This document shows positions 53,219 through 62,516 of a DNA stretch of 64,000 bases, in pieces. The stretch's first letter is position 1. Each line of letters starts with the position of its first letter. The notes beneath the pieces are model-generated. The model was not told the DNA's origin. It was given only the letters and a program-made list of their open reading frames with translations, and did no database searches. The stretch comes from Saonia flava (GTDB taxonomy: Bacteria; Bacteroidota; Bacteroidia; Flavobacteriales; Flavobacteriaceae). The stretch spans positions 186,001 through 250,000 of the forward strand of contig NZ_JAATJJ010000001.1 in the NCBI RefSeq assembly GCF_011927795.1, given 5' to 3'. The translations under genes and the position numbers were made by a program.

Positions 53219-54418
53219 TTAAAAAATAAGAAAGTTGATATCACTATAAGAAAGGTCAAACCATTCTCCTACAGATTTATTGGTAAGAATGCCGTGATAC
53301 ATATATAAACCGTTTCTTAGACCTTTATCAAAGCGTAAGGAATTTTCCAGTCCACCATCTTCCCCAATTTTCAACAAATAGGGTGTAAAAATATTACTGA
53401 TGGAAATAGAAGACGTTTTAGGGTATCTAGATGGAATATTAGGAACTCCATAATGGACAACGCCCGATTTAATAATTGTGGGTTTTGCATGGGTTGTAAC
53501 TTCACTGGTTTCAAAACAACCTCCCATATCAATACTCACATCAATAACAACGGCACCTTTTTTCATATGTTCCACCATGGTACTGGATACCACGACAGGC
53601 GATCGGTCTTTTCCTCGTGTTGCACCAATGGCAACATCACAACGTTTTAATGCTTTTAGTAAATTTTTAGGTTGAATAGTGGAAGTATAAACCGTCTGCT
53701 TTAAATTAGTTTGTATGTTTCGCAATTTGGTGATGGAATTGTCAAAGACTTTAACGTTGGCTCCCAGACCAATTGCCGAACGTGCTGCAAATTCCCCTAC
53801 AGTTCCAGCGCCAATAATGACCACTTCAACAGGAGGAACTCCACTGATATTTCCAAACATTAGGCCATTTCCATTATTAGTAGTGGCCATAATTTCTGAG
53901 GCAATCAAAACAGAAGAAATACCGGCAATTTCACTTAAGGAACGTACGGCAGGATATTTACCCTCCTCATCCCTAATGTATTCAAAAGCAATGGCCGTAA
54001 TCCTTTTTTTTGCCAATTCCTCAAAATATCCTTTGGACTGCGTTTTAATTTGTAATGCAGAAATCACAGTAGTCTGTGGGTTGATCAATTGAATTTCCGA
54101 AAGGGTAGGAGGCTCAACCTTTAAAAGTAGGGGGCAAGAAAAAACTTTTTTTCTATCCTTAGTTATTTCGGCACCCGCATTGGTATAATCAATATCCGTG
54201 TAATCTGCACCTTCACCAGCACCAGATTCTATCAACACTCTATGCCCATGTGCCGTAATGGCATTAATGGCATCTGGGGTTAGACAGATTCTTTTTTCCT
54301 GGTATTGGTTTTCCTTTGGAATACCAATAAATAGTTCTCCTTTTTGTTTTAAAACTTCTAGGGTTTCCTCTTGTGGGAGTAATTGTTGCTTGCTAAACGG
54401 TGAAGTGGGTTGATTCAT
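53219..54418 (-). CDS. ald: Alanine dehydrogenase
   Basis: This 399-aa NAD-dependent enzyme is of the AlaDH/PNT family. ELFIGIPKENQYQEKRICLTPDAI is the typical start, with substrate residues further on. A Rossmann fold follows (VEVVIIGAGTVGEFAARSAIGLGANVKVFD, about 198-227). VIDVSIDMGGCFETSEVTTHAKPT and VPNIPSRYPKTSS are strongly family-like. It interconverts alanine and pyruvate plus ammonia. The N-terminal 30 residues are longer than in most homologues, as seen in flavobacteria. Confidence 0.9.
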   Translation of the reverse strand: MNQPTSPFSKQQLLPQEETLEVLKQKGELFIGIPKENQYQEKRICLTPDAINAITAHGHRVLIESGAGEGADYTDIDYTNAGAEITKDRKKVFSCPLLLKVEPPTLSEIQLINPQTTVISALQIKTQSKGYFEELAKKRITAIAFEYIRDEEGKYPAVRSLSEIAGISSVLIASEIMATTNNGNGLMFGNISGVPPVEVVIIGAGTVGEFAARSAIGLGANVKVFDNSITKLRNIQTNLKQTVYTSTIQPKNLLKALKRCDVAIGATRGKDRSPVVVSSTMVEHMKKGAVVIDVSIDMGGCFETSEVTTHAKPTIIKSGVVHYGVPNIPSRYPKTSSISISNIFTPYLLKIGEDGGLENSLRFDKGLRNGLYMYHGILTNKSVGEWFDLSYSDINFLIF

Positions 54419-54479
54419 ATACGTAATCTATGACTTCTATAAATTAACAGAAATCAATATAGTCAAAATTACGATTTTT

Positions 54480-55025
54480 TTAATCATCTAAGCCTTCTTC
54501 TCTTAAACGCTCTCTTTCTTTAAGTTCTTTGAGTTCTGCATCCATGGCATCCAAATCTATACCATGAACATATTTATCATAAAGTTTTACCCTAATAAAG
54601 TAAACAAAGGGTATAATTACCATACATACCGGCAATAACCACAAAACATTTTCTGTATCAACAAATAAATCCTCCGAGTATACTACCTCAAAGATTTGAA
54701 AAGCATACATTGTAATAGGAATCAAAATAATGTGATACCACCAATGTTTACATGTGAAAAACCAAATTATGAACAAATAAAAAGGAACTAATTTACCTAA
54801 CAAAAACCATACATAAGTACTAAGATCCAAAAAACCATTACGGTCTAAGGTAAACCATAAAATTTTCAAAGTAGCATTGGGATCCTCAGAAACATATTCA
54901 TGCATCTTGAAAACAAAAGGGGAAATAATAATAAAGAATACTATAAATGAATCTATGATTATTTTCTTCCTTGCTCTACTACCTTGATCAGTAATTCTTC
55001 GTTTCATACTCACATTGAAATTCAT
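54480..55025 (-). CDS. Hypothetical membrane protein
   Basis: This 181-aa protein has four hydrophobic segments (about 25-42, 67-87, 94-112 and 127-148) and a charged C-terminal coil (DLDAMDAELKELKERERLREEGLDD). The ATG at 55025 is used; a second ATG six codons later is equally possible. No domain is recognised. It is a single gene on the minus strand after a strong terminator. Confidence 0.72.
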   Translation of the reverse strand: MNFNVSMKRRITDQGSRARKKIIIDSFIVFFIIISPFVFKMHEYVSEDPNATLKILWFTLDRNGFLDLSTYVWFLLGKLVPFYLFIIWFFTCKHWWYHIILIPITMYAFQIFEVVYSEDLFVDTENVLWLLPVCMVIIPFVYFIRVKLYDKYVHGIDLDAMDAELKELKERERLREEGLDD

Positions 55026-55045
55026 TTCAACTAGAGAAACGAAAA

Positions 55046-55071
55046 AAAGGGCAATTTATTGATTGCCCTTT
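55046..55071 (-). terminator. Rho-independent terminator after the small lipoprotein gene
   Basis: AAAGGGCAAT pairs with ATTGCCCTTT around a 6-nt loop. On the minus strand a T run follows, ending the gene with stop at 55101. Confidence 0.88.
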
Positions 55072-55100
55072 CAAAATATTTTATAAGAAACTAAAGTTGA

Positions 55101-55256
55101 TTAGTTATTTTTGTTACTTTTTCTCACTTTACTTTTGTCAACACCTTGCTCATAGGTATTATCATCTGCAGTATTAGGAGTACAAGAAACTGCTGTTAAA
55201 GAAAGAACTGCGCATGTCATTAATCCAAATAAAATTCTTTTCGTGTTCATCATCAT
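55101..55256 (-). CDS. Very small lipoprotein
   Basis: Starting at one of three consecutive ATG codons (55248-55256) gives about 51 aa. It has a lipoprotein signal (RILFGLMTCAVLSLTAVSC) and a short polar tail (TPNTADDNTYEQGVDKSKVRKSNKNN). A longer open frame upstream is unlikely to be translated. This kind of tiny lipoprotein is common in flavobacteria. It has its own strong terminator, which supports real expression. The function is unknown. Confidence 0.62.
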   Translation of the reverse strand: MMMNTKRILFGLMTCAVLSLTAVSCTPNTADDNTYEQGVDKSKVRKSNKNN

Positions 55257-55446
55257 GAGGGTTTTTAGTTTAAAGATTTGATTCATTTTCATTACAAATA
55301 TAGTTAAAAAACTTTTTTCTATTTGCATTTCACCTGTAAAAATAAACACTTTAACGTAAAAAAAAAGCATTTAATCGATTTTTTTACATTTCATCGAAAA
55401 ATATACAATAAAACCAACGGTATTACGATGAATCTTTAATTTGAAT

Positions 55447-55860
55447 TTAATCTAAAATAGTTAGTTTTCGGGTATTGGGACTTAGAATTTCTATGTAAAC
55501 CTCTGTTTTATCGTTTGGGAGTAAGGATTTTACCATCTCTGGCCACTCAATCAATATCCAAGCATCAGCACTTAAATAATCTTCCAAACCTAAATCAAGG
55601 GCTTCCGTTTCATTATTTAATCTATAAAAATCAAAATGATAGGCCAATAAATCACCTGTCTTACCATTATACTCATTTACAATTCCATAAGTGGGGCTAT
55701 TGGGATTGTCCATACTTCCCAATTCTTTTATGAATTCTTTTATCAAAGTGGTTTTGCCGGCCCCCATTTCACCATAAAAGCATATGGTTTTGGACTTAGC
55801 CTTTATGATTATTTGTTTTACAACTTCTTGTAGCTGGCCCTCTGTGTAAGTAATCTGCAT
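55447..55860 (-). CDS. tsaE: tRNA threonylcarbamoyladenosine biosynthesis ATPase TsaE
   Basis: This 137-aa P-loop protein has Walker A GEMGAGKTTL (30-39), NPNSPTYGIVNEY (switch region) and HFDFYRLNNETEALDLGLEDYL, then ILIEWPEM, the typical TsaE pattern. It activates the TsaBD complex that makes t6A37 in tRNAs reading ANN codons. It starts 5 bp after the porX stop codon, so both are probably transcribed together. Confidence 0.94.
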   Translation of the reverse strand: MQITYTEGQLQEVVKQIIIKAKSKTICFYGEMGAGKTTLIKEFIKELGSMDNPNSPTYGIVNEYNGKTGDLLAYHFDFYRLNNETEALDLGLEDYLSADAWILIEWPEMVKSLLPNDKTEVYIEILSPNTRKLTILD

Positions 55861-55865
55861 TTAAA

Positions 55866-57410
55866 TTATCTTGGATCTAAAACTATAAAGGGAATAATCA
55901 TTTCTTCTAACGATACACCCCCATGCTGGTACGTATTTCTATAATAACCCACATAATGGTTGTAATTATTTGGGTAGGCAAAGAATAGGTCGTTCTTGGC
56001 AAAAATATAGGAACTACTCATATTAATGCTTGGCAAATGTATTTCTTTTGGATTTTTGGAAGCTAAAACATCTTTGTCATTATAACTTAAGCTACGTCCC
56101 GTTTTATAACGTAGATTAAGGCTGGTTTCTTTATCACCCACTACTTTGGAAGGCTGCTTTACATTAATAGTGCCATGATCTGTTGTGATAATTAATTTTA
56201 GTCCCATAGCCTGCGCTTGCTGAATAATTTCCAATAAAGGAGAGTTCTTAAACCAACTAAGCGTTAAGGACCTGTAGGCCTTATCATTGGACGCCAACTC
56301 TTTTATGACCTCCATTTCGGTTCTGGAATGCGAGAGCATATCCACAAAATTGTAAACAATTACTGTTAAATCGTTGTCTTTTTGTGACTTAAAATTCTGT
56401 GATAGGTTTTTACCTTGTTTAAGACTGCTTATTTTATGGTACTCCCATTTAAAATCCAGTCCAAGGCGTTTGATCTGTTCTCCCAAAAACTTGTCTTCAA
56501 AAAGATTTTTACCCCCTTCATCCGTATCATTTTTCCACCATTCTGGATACTTTTTTTCCATGTCAAGGGGAGTCAATCCAGAAAAAATGGCATTCCTGGC
56601 GTATTGGGTTGCTGTGGGCAAAATACTATAGTAGGGTTTTTCCTTACTCTTTTTATAATATGCATTTAAGCCTTCTTCAAAAGCAAACCATTGGTCATAT
56701 CTTAAATTATCTATGACCACCAATAATGTTTTATTGTTCTTTATTTCTGGATAAATCCATTCCTTGAAAAGTGTGTGGGACATTACGGGGCCATCGTCAG
56801 AATTAAACCAATCCCTATAATTGTTGTCCACAAATTTTCCAAAATGATTATTGGCCTCTACTTTTTGCGATTCCAATATTTCGAACATACTGGAGTCCTC
56901 TATTTCTTCCAGTTGTAATTCCCAATAAATAAGTTTTTTATAGAGTTCTGCCCATTCTTCGTAGGTATTTACCATAGATAAATCCATAGCAATTTTCCTA
57001 AATTCCTGCTGATAATTGGAAGTGGTTTTCTCTGACACCAATCTGGAATTATCCAGGTTCTTTTTAAGGGACAACAATATTTGGTTTGGGTTTACCGGCT
57101 TAATAAGGTAGTCGGCTATTTTGGAGCCAATGGCCTCTTCCATAATATATTCTTCCTCACTTTTTGTAATCATTACAACTGGGAGCGTGGTATCTATAGT
57201 TTTAATTTCAGTAAGGGTTTCAAGCCCAGATATTCCAGGCATATTTTCATCCAAAAAAACAATATCAAATCTATTCTGAGCTATTTCTTCCAAGGCCTCC
57301 TGTCCACTTTTACACGTAGTCACTTGGTAATTTTTTCCTTCCAAAAAAAGGATGTGGGGCTTCATGTATTCTATTTCATCATCTACCCAAAGTATTGTGA
57401 TCTTGCTCAT
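55866..57410 (-). CDS. porX: PorX: response regulator with PglZ domain, type IX secretion regulator
   Basis: This 514-aa protein has an N-terminal receiver domain with the acidic pair Asp10-Asp11, phospho-acceptor Asp54 (VFLDENMPG) and Lys104 (YLIKPVN). A helical linker (about 125-200) leads to a C-terminal PglZ domain of the alkaline phosphatase superfamily (LLVVIDNLRYDQW, PTATQYARNAIFSGLTP, VYNFVDMLSHSRTEM, LIITTDHGTINVKQPS), whose Asp/His residues would bind zinc. PorX works with the kinase PorY and controls type IX secretion genes. The PglZ part is reported to be a phosphodiesterase. It is divergent from an HD-domain gene only 36 bp away. Confidence 0.94.
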   Translation of the reverse strand: MSKITILWVDDEIEYMKPHILFLEGKNYQVTTCKSGQEALEEIAQNRFDIVFLDENMPGISGLETLTEIKTIDTTLPVVMITKSEEEYIMEEAIGSKIADYLIKPVNPNQILLSLKKNLDNSRLVSEKTTSNYQQEFRKIAMDLSMVNTYEEWAELYKKLIYWELQLEEIEDSSMFEILESQKVEANNHFGKFVDNNYRDWFNSDDGPVMSHTLFKEWIYPEIKNNKTLLVVIDNLRYDQWFAFEEGLNAYYKKSKEKPYYSILPTATQYARNAIFSGLTPLDMEKKYPEWWKNDTDEGGKNLFEDKFLGEQIKRLGLDFKWEYHKISSLKQGKNLSQNFKSQKDNDLTVIVYNFVDMLSHSRTEMEVIKELASNDKAYRSLTLSWFKNSPLLEIIQQAQAMGLKLIITTDHGTINVKQPSKVVGDKETSLNLRYKTGRSLSYNDKDVLASKNPKEIHLPSINMSSSYIFAKNDLFFAYPNNYNHYVGYYRNTYQHGGVSLEEMIIPFIVLDPR

Positions 57411-57446
57411 ATAGTACTTATATTTGTTCTGTAAAAGAAACCTGTT

Positions 57447-58676
57447 TTGATAGAATCAAACAAACTTAAATTTTTCAACGATCCAATTTACGGATTTATT
57501 AGAATACCCAACGCTTTAGTTTACAGCCTTATTGAAGAACCTTATTTTCAACGTCTTCGTAGAATTTCGCAAATGGGAATGTCCTATTTGGTCTATCCAG
57601 GTGCTCATCACACACGTTTTCACCATGCATTGGGAAGTATGCACCTCATGGAAAAAGCGGTGCAAGTACTTCGTTTGAAGGATGTTGAAATTACAACCGA
57701 GGAAGAAGATGGGTTGTTGGTTGCCATTCTTTTGCACGATATTGGCCATGGACCCTTTTCCCATGCCATGGAACATAGCATAGTTTCTGGAATTGCACAT
57801 GAGGAAATTTCTCTCCATTTTATGGAAAAACTTAATATGAAGTTTAACGGAAGTTTAACCCTTGCTCTAGAGATATTCAAAGGAATCTATCCAAAAAAGT
57901 TTCTAAATCAGTTAGTCTCCAGTCAACTGGACATGGATAGATTGGATTATTTAAAGCGAGATAGCTTCTATACTGGGGTTGCCGAAGGCAATATTAATTC
58001 AGAACGTCTAATTACCATGCTAAATGTTCATAATGGGGAACTGGTTGTAGAAGAAAAAGGAATTTATTCGGTGGAAAAATTCTTAATGGCACGCCGTTTT
58101 ATGTATTGGCAAGTTTATTTGCACAAAACTTCATTGGTAGCCGAGCAGCTGTTGTCAAAAATTTTTGATAGGGTTAAGGAATTAATGGAAAAAGAAAATA
58201 CCATTCAATGTAGTGAGGCTTTATACTACTTTTTAAACAACAAGATATCCCAGCAAAATTTTGATGACAACGTACTTCAAAAATTTGCGCAATTGGATGA
58301 TGTGGATATTCTAAGCGCTATTAAATCATGGCAAAGCCATCCCGATTTTGTGCTTTCTAAGTTGTGTAGAATGCTAATTGACCGGAAATTATTGGAAATA
58401 AAATTAAAAAATAAGCCTCTAAATAGACCTAAGTTCGATGAACGTTTTAAAACCATAAAAAAGCGACATAATTTAAGTGATGAAGATACCTCCTACTTTG
58501 TGTTTAAGGGAGAAATAAAAAACAGGGCCTATGACCAAGAGAAACAGAACATAAATATTTTAAAGCCCAATAAAAAATTAATAGATGTTGCCAAGGCATC
58601 CGACCACTTAAACTTAAAAGCCTTATCAAATACAGTTACAAAATATTATATGTGCTATCCCAAAGAATCTGTTTGA
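57447..58676 (+). CDS. HD-domain phosphohydrolase (dGTPase-like family)
   Basis: This 409-aa protein starts at TTG (57447-57449). The next ATG is more than 40 residues in and would remove the conserved KLKFFNDPIYGFIRIP start. HD motifs are HTRFHHALGSMHLM (about 55-68) and LLHDIGHGPFSHAMEH (about 95-110, His-Asp pair 97-98), with a further Asp in SSQLDMDRLDYLKRDS. The family hydrolyses phosphate groups from nucleotides, and some members act as triphosphohydrolases. It lies 36 bp from porX, reading away from it, so the two share the same control region. Confidence 0.9.
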   Translation: MIESNKLKFFNDPIYGFIRIPNALVYSLIEEPYFQRLRRISQMGMSYLVYPGAHHTRFHHALGSMHLMEKAVQVLRLKDVEITTEEEDGLLVAILLHDIGHGPFSHAMEHSIVSGIAHEEISLHFMEKLNMKFNGSLTLALEIFKGIYPKKFLNQLVSSQLDMDRLDYLKRDSFYTGVAEGNINSERLITMLNVHNGELVVEEKGIYSVEKFLMARRFMYWQVYLHKTSLVAEQLLSKIFDRVKELMEKENTIQCSEALYYFLNNKISQQNFDDNVLQKFAQLDDVDILSAIKSWQSHPDFVLSKLCRMLIDRKLLEIKLKNKPLNRPKFDERFKTIKKRHNLSDEDTSYFVFKGEIKNRAYDQEKQNINILKPNKKLIDVAKASDHLNLKALSNTVTKYYMCYPKESV

Positions 58677-58686
58677 CAATTTTTCT

Positions 58687-58694
58687 TACTTTTG
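58687..58694 (+). promoter_or_regulatory. -7 box TACTTTTG of the lpx operon
   Basis: This is an exact TAnnTTTG match, 27 bp before the TTG start of lpxD. A TTTG at 58672 is too close to serve as the -33 box. Confidence 0.5.
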
Positions 58695-58721
58695 TGTTCC
58701 ATCACGATAAAAACATAAGAA

Positions 58722-59747
58722 TTGAAATTCACTGCTAGCCAGATTGCGGGTATCTTAGAGGGAGAAGTAGAAGGAAACCCGGAAATATCCGTTGACAAAC
58801 TAGCTAGAATAGAAGAGGGAGAAGCTGGTTCCTTAACTTTTCTTTCTAATCCAAAATATACTCCATATATATACACTACAGAGGCATCCATCACCATTGT
58901 TAGTAAAGATTTTGTGCCAGAGCACAACCTTAATACAACATTGATAAAAGTGGATGATGCTTATCAATCCTTTTCTAAATTGCTTGAGTATTATGATCAG
59001 GTTAAGAACTATAAAGACGGAATTGAAACACCTGTATTTATTTCTGAAACCGCTGTCTATGGTGAAGGCCATTATATAGGCGCGTTTGCATATATTGGGA
59101 ATGATGTGGTATTGGGCAAAAACGTAAAAATATATCCAAACGTATATATAGGTGATAAGGTCACCCTGGGTGATAATGTGGTAGTTTTTGCTGGAGCTAA
59201 AATATACTCAGAAACGGTAATTGGTAATAATTGTGTTATTCATAGTGGGGCCATTATTGGTGCAGATGGTTTTGGTTTTGCTCCAAATTCAAATGGTGAG
59301 TACACCAAAATACCACAAACAGGAAATGTAATTCTAGAAGACAACGTAGATGTTGGCGCAGGTACAACTATAGATAGGGCCACAATGGGTTCTACAATAT
59401 TAAGAAAAGGAGCTAAATTGGATAATCAAATACAGATTGCACATAATGTTGAAATTGGTGAAAATACTGTAATTGCGGCTCAGACGGGTGTGGCTGGATC
59501 CACTAAAATTGGAAAAAATTGCATGATTGGTGGCCAAGTGGGTATTGTGGGCCATATTGTAATAGGTGACCGTGTAAAAATCCAAGCGCAATCTGGGATA
59601 GGAAGAAATGTAAAAGATGATGAAATCCTTCAGGGGTCTCCAGCATTAAATTATGGCGATTATAATAAATCCTACGTGCATTTTAAAAACCTTCCCCAAA
59701 CCATTAAAAAGGTAAACCAACTGGAAAAGAAGATAAATGATAATTAA
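58722..59747 (+). CDS. lpxD: UDP-3-O-acylglucosamine N-acyltransferase LpxD
   Basis: This 341-aa enzyme is involved in lipid A synthesis: it adds the N-linked 3-hydroxyacyl chain to UDP-3-O-acylglucosamine. The uridine-binding N-terminal domain (about 1-100) is followed by a left-handed beta-helix of hexapeptide repeats (about 105-310) with the catalytic His in IQIAHNVEIGEN, and a C-terminal helix. The start is TTG at 58722-58724, because a stop codon closes the frame directly upstream and no ATG suits the conserved KFTASQIAG. It overlaps lpxC-fabZ by 11 bp, and all genes to 63449 form one operon. Confidence 0.93.
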   Translation: MKFTASQIAGILEGEVEGNPEISVDKLARIEEGEAGSLTFLSNPKYTPYIYTTEASITIVSKDFVPEHNLNTTLIKVDDAYQSFSKLLEYYDQVKNYKDGIETPVFISETAVYGEGHYIGAFAYIGNDVVLGKNVKIYPNVYIGDKVTLGDNVVVFAGAKIYSETVIGNNCVIHSGAIIGADGFGFAPNSNGEYTKIPQTGNVILEDNVDVGAGTTIDRATMGSTILRKGAKLDNQIQIAHNVEIGENTVIAAQTGVAGSTKIGKNCMIGGQVGIVGHIVIGDRVKIQAQSGIGRNVKDDEILQGSPALNYGDYNKSYVHFKNLPQTIKKVNQLEKKINDN

Positions 59748-61140
59748 GACGACCCAAAAACAGCAAACGATTGCCAAAGAAATAAGCCTTACAGGCGTAG
59801 GGCTGCACACTGGCAAAAATGTGACCATGAAAATTGTCCCAGCTCCAGAGAACCATGGATATGCTTTTAAAAGAGTGGATTTGGATGGAGAGCCTATTAT
59901 CGAGGCGGATGCAAATTATGTAGTAAATACACAAAGGGGTACTAATCTTGAAAAAAGAGGAGTAAAGATTCAAACGTCCGAACATGTGCTTGCGGCCTTG
60001 GTAGGATTGGAAATAGACAATGTTATAATAGAATTGGATGAATCTGAACCTCCCATTATGGATGGTTCTTCAAAGTTCTTTGTTGAAGCGTTGGAGAAGG
60101 CCGGTATTGTTGAGCAAGATGCTGAAAGGGAAGTATATGTAGTTAAGGAAGTACTGTCCTATAAGGATGAGGAAACTGGCAGTGAAATCACTGTAATTCC
60201 TTCTGATACATACCAAGTTACCACTATGGTTGACTTTGGAACCAAAGTGTTGGGCACACAAAATGCTACATTGGAAAAGTTGTCTGATTTTAAGACAGAA
60301 ATTGCAGATGCCCGTACTTTTAGTTTTTTACATGAACTGGAAACACTTTTGGAACATGGTCTTATTAAAGGAGGCGATTTAAATAATGCTATTGTTTATG
60401 TGGACAAAGAAATATCTGAAGCCACAATGAAAAAACTTGAAAAAGTTTTTAATAAAGAAAAGCTCTCTGTAAAACCAAATGGAATTTTGGATAATTTAAC
60501 ACTGCACCAACCCAACGAAGCAGCAAGGCACAAATTATTAGATGTAATTGGTGATTTGGCATTGGCGGGAACAAGGATTCAAGGTAAAGTAATTGCTAAT
60601 AAACCAGGGCATTTTGTAAACACTCAATTTGCAAAAAAACTTTCTAAAATCATTAAGCTGGAAAAGAGGAACAACGTTCCTTCCTATGATATAAAACAAC
60701 CTCCATTGATGGACGTGGTCCAGATTATGGAAAAGTTACCGCATAGACCTCCATTTTTACTGGTAGATAAAATTCTTGAACTTTCGGAAACCCATGTTGT
60801 TGGTTTAAAGAATGTTACTATGAACGAGCCATTTTTTGTTGGTCATTTTCCGGGAGCTCCTGTAATGCCGGGGGTTCTGCAACTAGAGGCTATGGCCCAA
60901 ACAGGTGGAATATTGGTATTGAACACAGTACCTGATCCAGAAAACTATTTAACGTATTTGCTTAAAATTGATAAAGTTCGTTACAAACAACAAGTTGTCC
61001 CTGGGGATACACTTATATTTAAATTGGATTTAATGTCGCCTATAAGACGGGGTCTTTGTCAAATGCATGCAAGGGCATTTGCAAATGACAAACTTGTTTC
61101 AGAGGCAGAAATTATGGCCCAAATAATTAAAGTAAAATAA
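59737..61140 (+). CDS. lpxC-fabZ: Bifunctional UDP-3-O-acyl-GlcNAc deacetylase LpxC and (3R)-hydroxyacyl-ACP dehydratase FabZ
   Basis: This is a 467-aa fusion. Residues of about 1-305 are LpxC: SLTGVGLHTGKNV, zinc ligand His in SEHVLAALVG, DESEPPIMDGSS, and the second zinc His and Asp in EAARHKLLDVIGDLALAG. Residues of about 320-467 are FabZ: LPHRPPFLLVDKI, catalytic His in GHFPGAPVMPGVLQLEAMAQ. LpxC makes the committed step of lipid A synthesis. FabZ competes for the same hydroxyacyl-ACP, so the fusion couples the two. The fusion is the rule in Bacteroidota. It starts inside the lpxD stop region. Confidence 0.96.
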   Translation: MIIKTTQKQQTIAKEISLTGVGLHTGKNVTMKIVPAPENHGYAFKRVDLDGEPIIEADANYVVNTQRGTNLEKRGVKIQTSEHVLAALVGLEIDNVIIELDESEPPIMDGSSKFFVEALEKAGIVEQDAEREVYVVKEVLSYKDEETGSEITVIPSDTYQVTTMVDFGTKVLGTQNATLEKLSDFKTEIADARTFSFLHELETLLEHGLIKGGDLNNAIVYVDKEISEATMKKLEKVFNKEKLSVKPNGILDNLTLHQPNEAARHKLLDVIGDLALAGTRIQGKVIANKPGHFVNTQFAKKLSKIIKLEKRNNVPSYDIKQPPLMDVVQIMEKLPHRPPFLLVDKILELSETHVVGLKNVTMNEPFFVGHFPGAPVMPGVLQLEAMAQTGGILVLNTVPDPENYLTYLLKIDKVRYKQQVVPGDTLIFKLDLMSPIRRGLCQMHARAFANDKLVSEAEIMAQIIKVK

Positions 61141-61145
61141 TAGTT

Positions 61146-61931
61146 ATGAATCAGCCACTGGCATATATTCATCCCGGAGCAAAAATTGCTAAAAACGTAG
61201 TAGTAGAGCCTTTTACCACTATACATAATAATGTTACCATAGGGCAGGGAACCTGGATAGGTTCCAACGTCACCATAATGGAAGGTGCAAGAATTGGAAA
61301 AAACTGTAATATTTTTCCTGGAGCCGTAATTTCCGCTCCACCACAGGATCTTAAATATGAAGGGGAAGAAACAACCGTTATTATTGGAGACAATACCACT
61401 ATTCGTGAATGTGCTACCATAAATAAAGGTACTGCGGATAGAATGAAAACGATAATTGGAAAAAATTGTTTAATTATGGCATATTGCCATATAGCACACG
61501 ATTGTTTTATAGGGGATAACTGTATTTTCTCCAATAATTCCACGCTGGCAGGCCATGTTACCATTGGTGATAATGTTATCTTGGCAGGATTGGTTGCTGT
61601 GCATCAATTCGTCTCCATTGGCAATCATGCATTTGTAACAGGGGGCTCTTTGGTACGTAAAGATGTTCCTCCTTATGTAAAAGGGGCAAGGGAACCTATG
61701 TCCTATGTTGGGATAAATTCTGTTGGCCTAAGGAGAAGAGGTTTTATATCAGAAAAAATAAGAGAAATTCAGAATATATATAGAATATTGTATCAAAAGA
61801 ATTACAACAATTCCCAAGCTGTTCAGATTATTGAGGCAGAAATGGAAGCTACTCCAGAGCGAGACGAAATTTTACAATTTATTAGAGATTCCCAACGAGG
61901 AATTATGAAAGGTTATTTTAGCACAAATTAA
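61146..61931 (+). CDS. lpxA: UDP-N-acetylglucosamine O-acyltransferase LpxA
   Basis: This 261-aa hexapeptide-repeat enzyme carries out the first step of lipid A synthesis. It opens with AYIHPGAKIAKNVVVEPFTTIHNNVTIG. The catalytic His lies in AYCHIAHDCFIGDNC (about 120-134). The C-terminal helical part (RRRGFISEKIREIQNIYRILYQ) completes the family pattern. It is 5 bp downstream of lpxC-fabZ. Confidence 0.96.
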   Translation: MNQPLAYIHPGAKIAKNVVVEPFTTIHNNVTIGQGTWIGSNVTIMEGARIGKNCNIFPGAVISAPPQDLKYEGEETTVIIGDNTTIRECATINKGTADRMKTIIGKNCLIMAYCHIAHDCFIGDNCIFSNNSTLAGHVTIGDNVILAGLVAVHQFVSIGNHAFVTGGSLVRKDVPPYVKGAREPMSYVGINSVGLRRRGFISEKIREIQNIYRILYQKNYNNSQAVQIIEAEMEATPERDEILQFIRDSQRGIMKGYFSTN

Positions 61932-61936
61932 AGTAT

Positions 61937-62503
61937 ATGGCATCAACATCAGATATTAGAAAAGGTCTTTGTATTAAATACAATCATGACATTTATAAAA
62001 TAATAGAGTTTTTACATGTAAAGCCAGGAAAAGGTCCCGCTTTTGTTAGAACTAAGCTTAAAAGTGTTACTTCTGGAAAAGTAATTGACAATACATTCTC
62101 TGCAGGTCATAAAATTGATGATGTTCGTGTGGAGACGCGTTCTTATCAATATTTATATGCAGAAGGTGAGACTTATCATTTTATGAATACCGATGATTAC
62201 AATCAAATTACCCTGCAAGAAAGTTCTTTGGATGCACCTGGGCTATTAAAAGAAGGAGAGGTTGTAACCATTCTTTTTAATACTGAGGATAGTATGCCCT
62301 TGTCTGTAGATATGCCAGCAAGTGTTGTTTTGGAAGTTACGTATACAGAACCGGGAGTAAAAGGAAATACTGCTACCAATGCTACCAAACCAGCGACTGT
62401 TGAAACAGGAGCTGAAGTAAATGTTCCTTTGTTCATAAATGAGGGAGATAAAATTAAGGTTGATACGGAGAAGGGAGTCTATATGGAAAGAGTAAAAGAA
62501 TAA
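61937..62503 (+). CDS. efp: Translation elongation factor P
   Basis: This 188-aa three-domain factor rescues ribosomes stalled at polyproline. The tip loop reads HVKPGKGPAFVR, with Lys32 as the usual modification position. Its C-terminal domains (DAPGLLKEGEVVTILFN, VPLFINEGDKIKVDTEKGVYMERV) are intact. No EF-P modification gene is next to it. Its place inside a lipid A operon, 5 bp after lpxA, is conserved in flavobacteria as I recall. Confidence 0.96.
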   Translation: MASTSDIRKGLCIKYNHDIYKIIEFLHVKPGKGPAFVRTKLKSVTSGKVIDNTFSAGHKIDDVRVETRSYQYLYAEGETYHFMNTDDYNQITLQESSLDAPGLLKEGEVVTILFNTEDSMPLSVDMPASVVLEVTYTEPGVKGNTATNATKPATVETGAEVNVPLFINEGDKIKVDTEKGVYMERVKE

Positions 62504-62516
62504 TTTTTATAAATAG

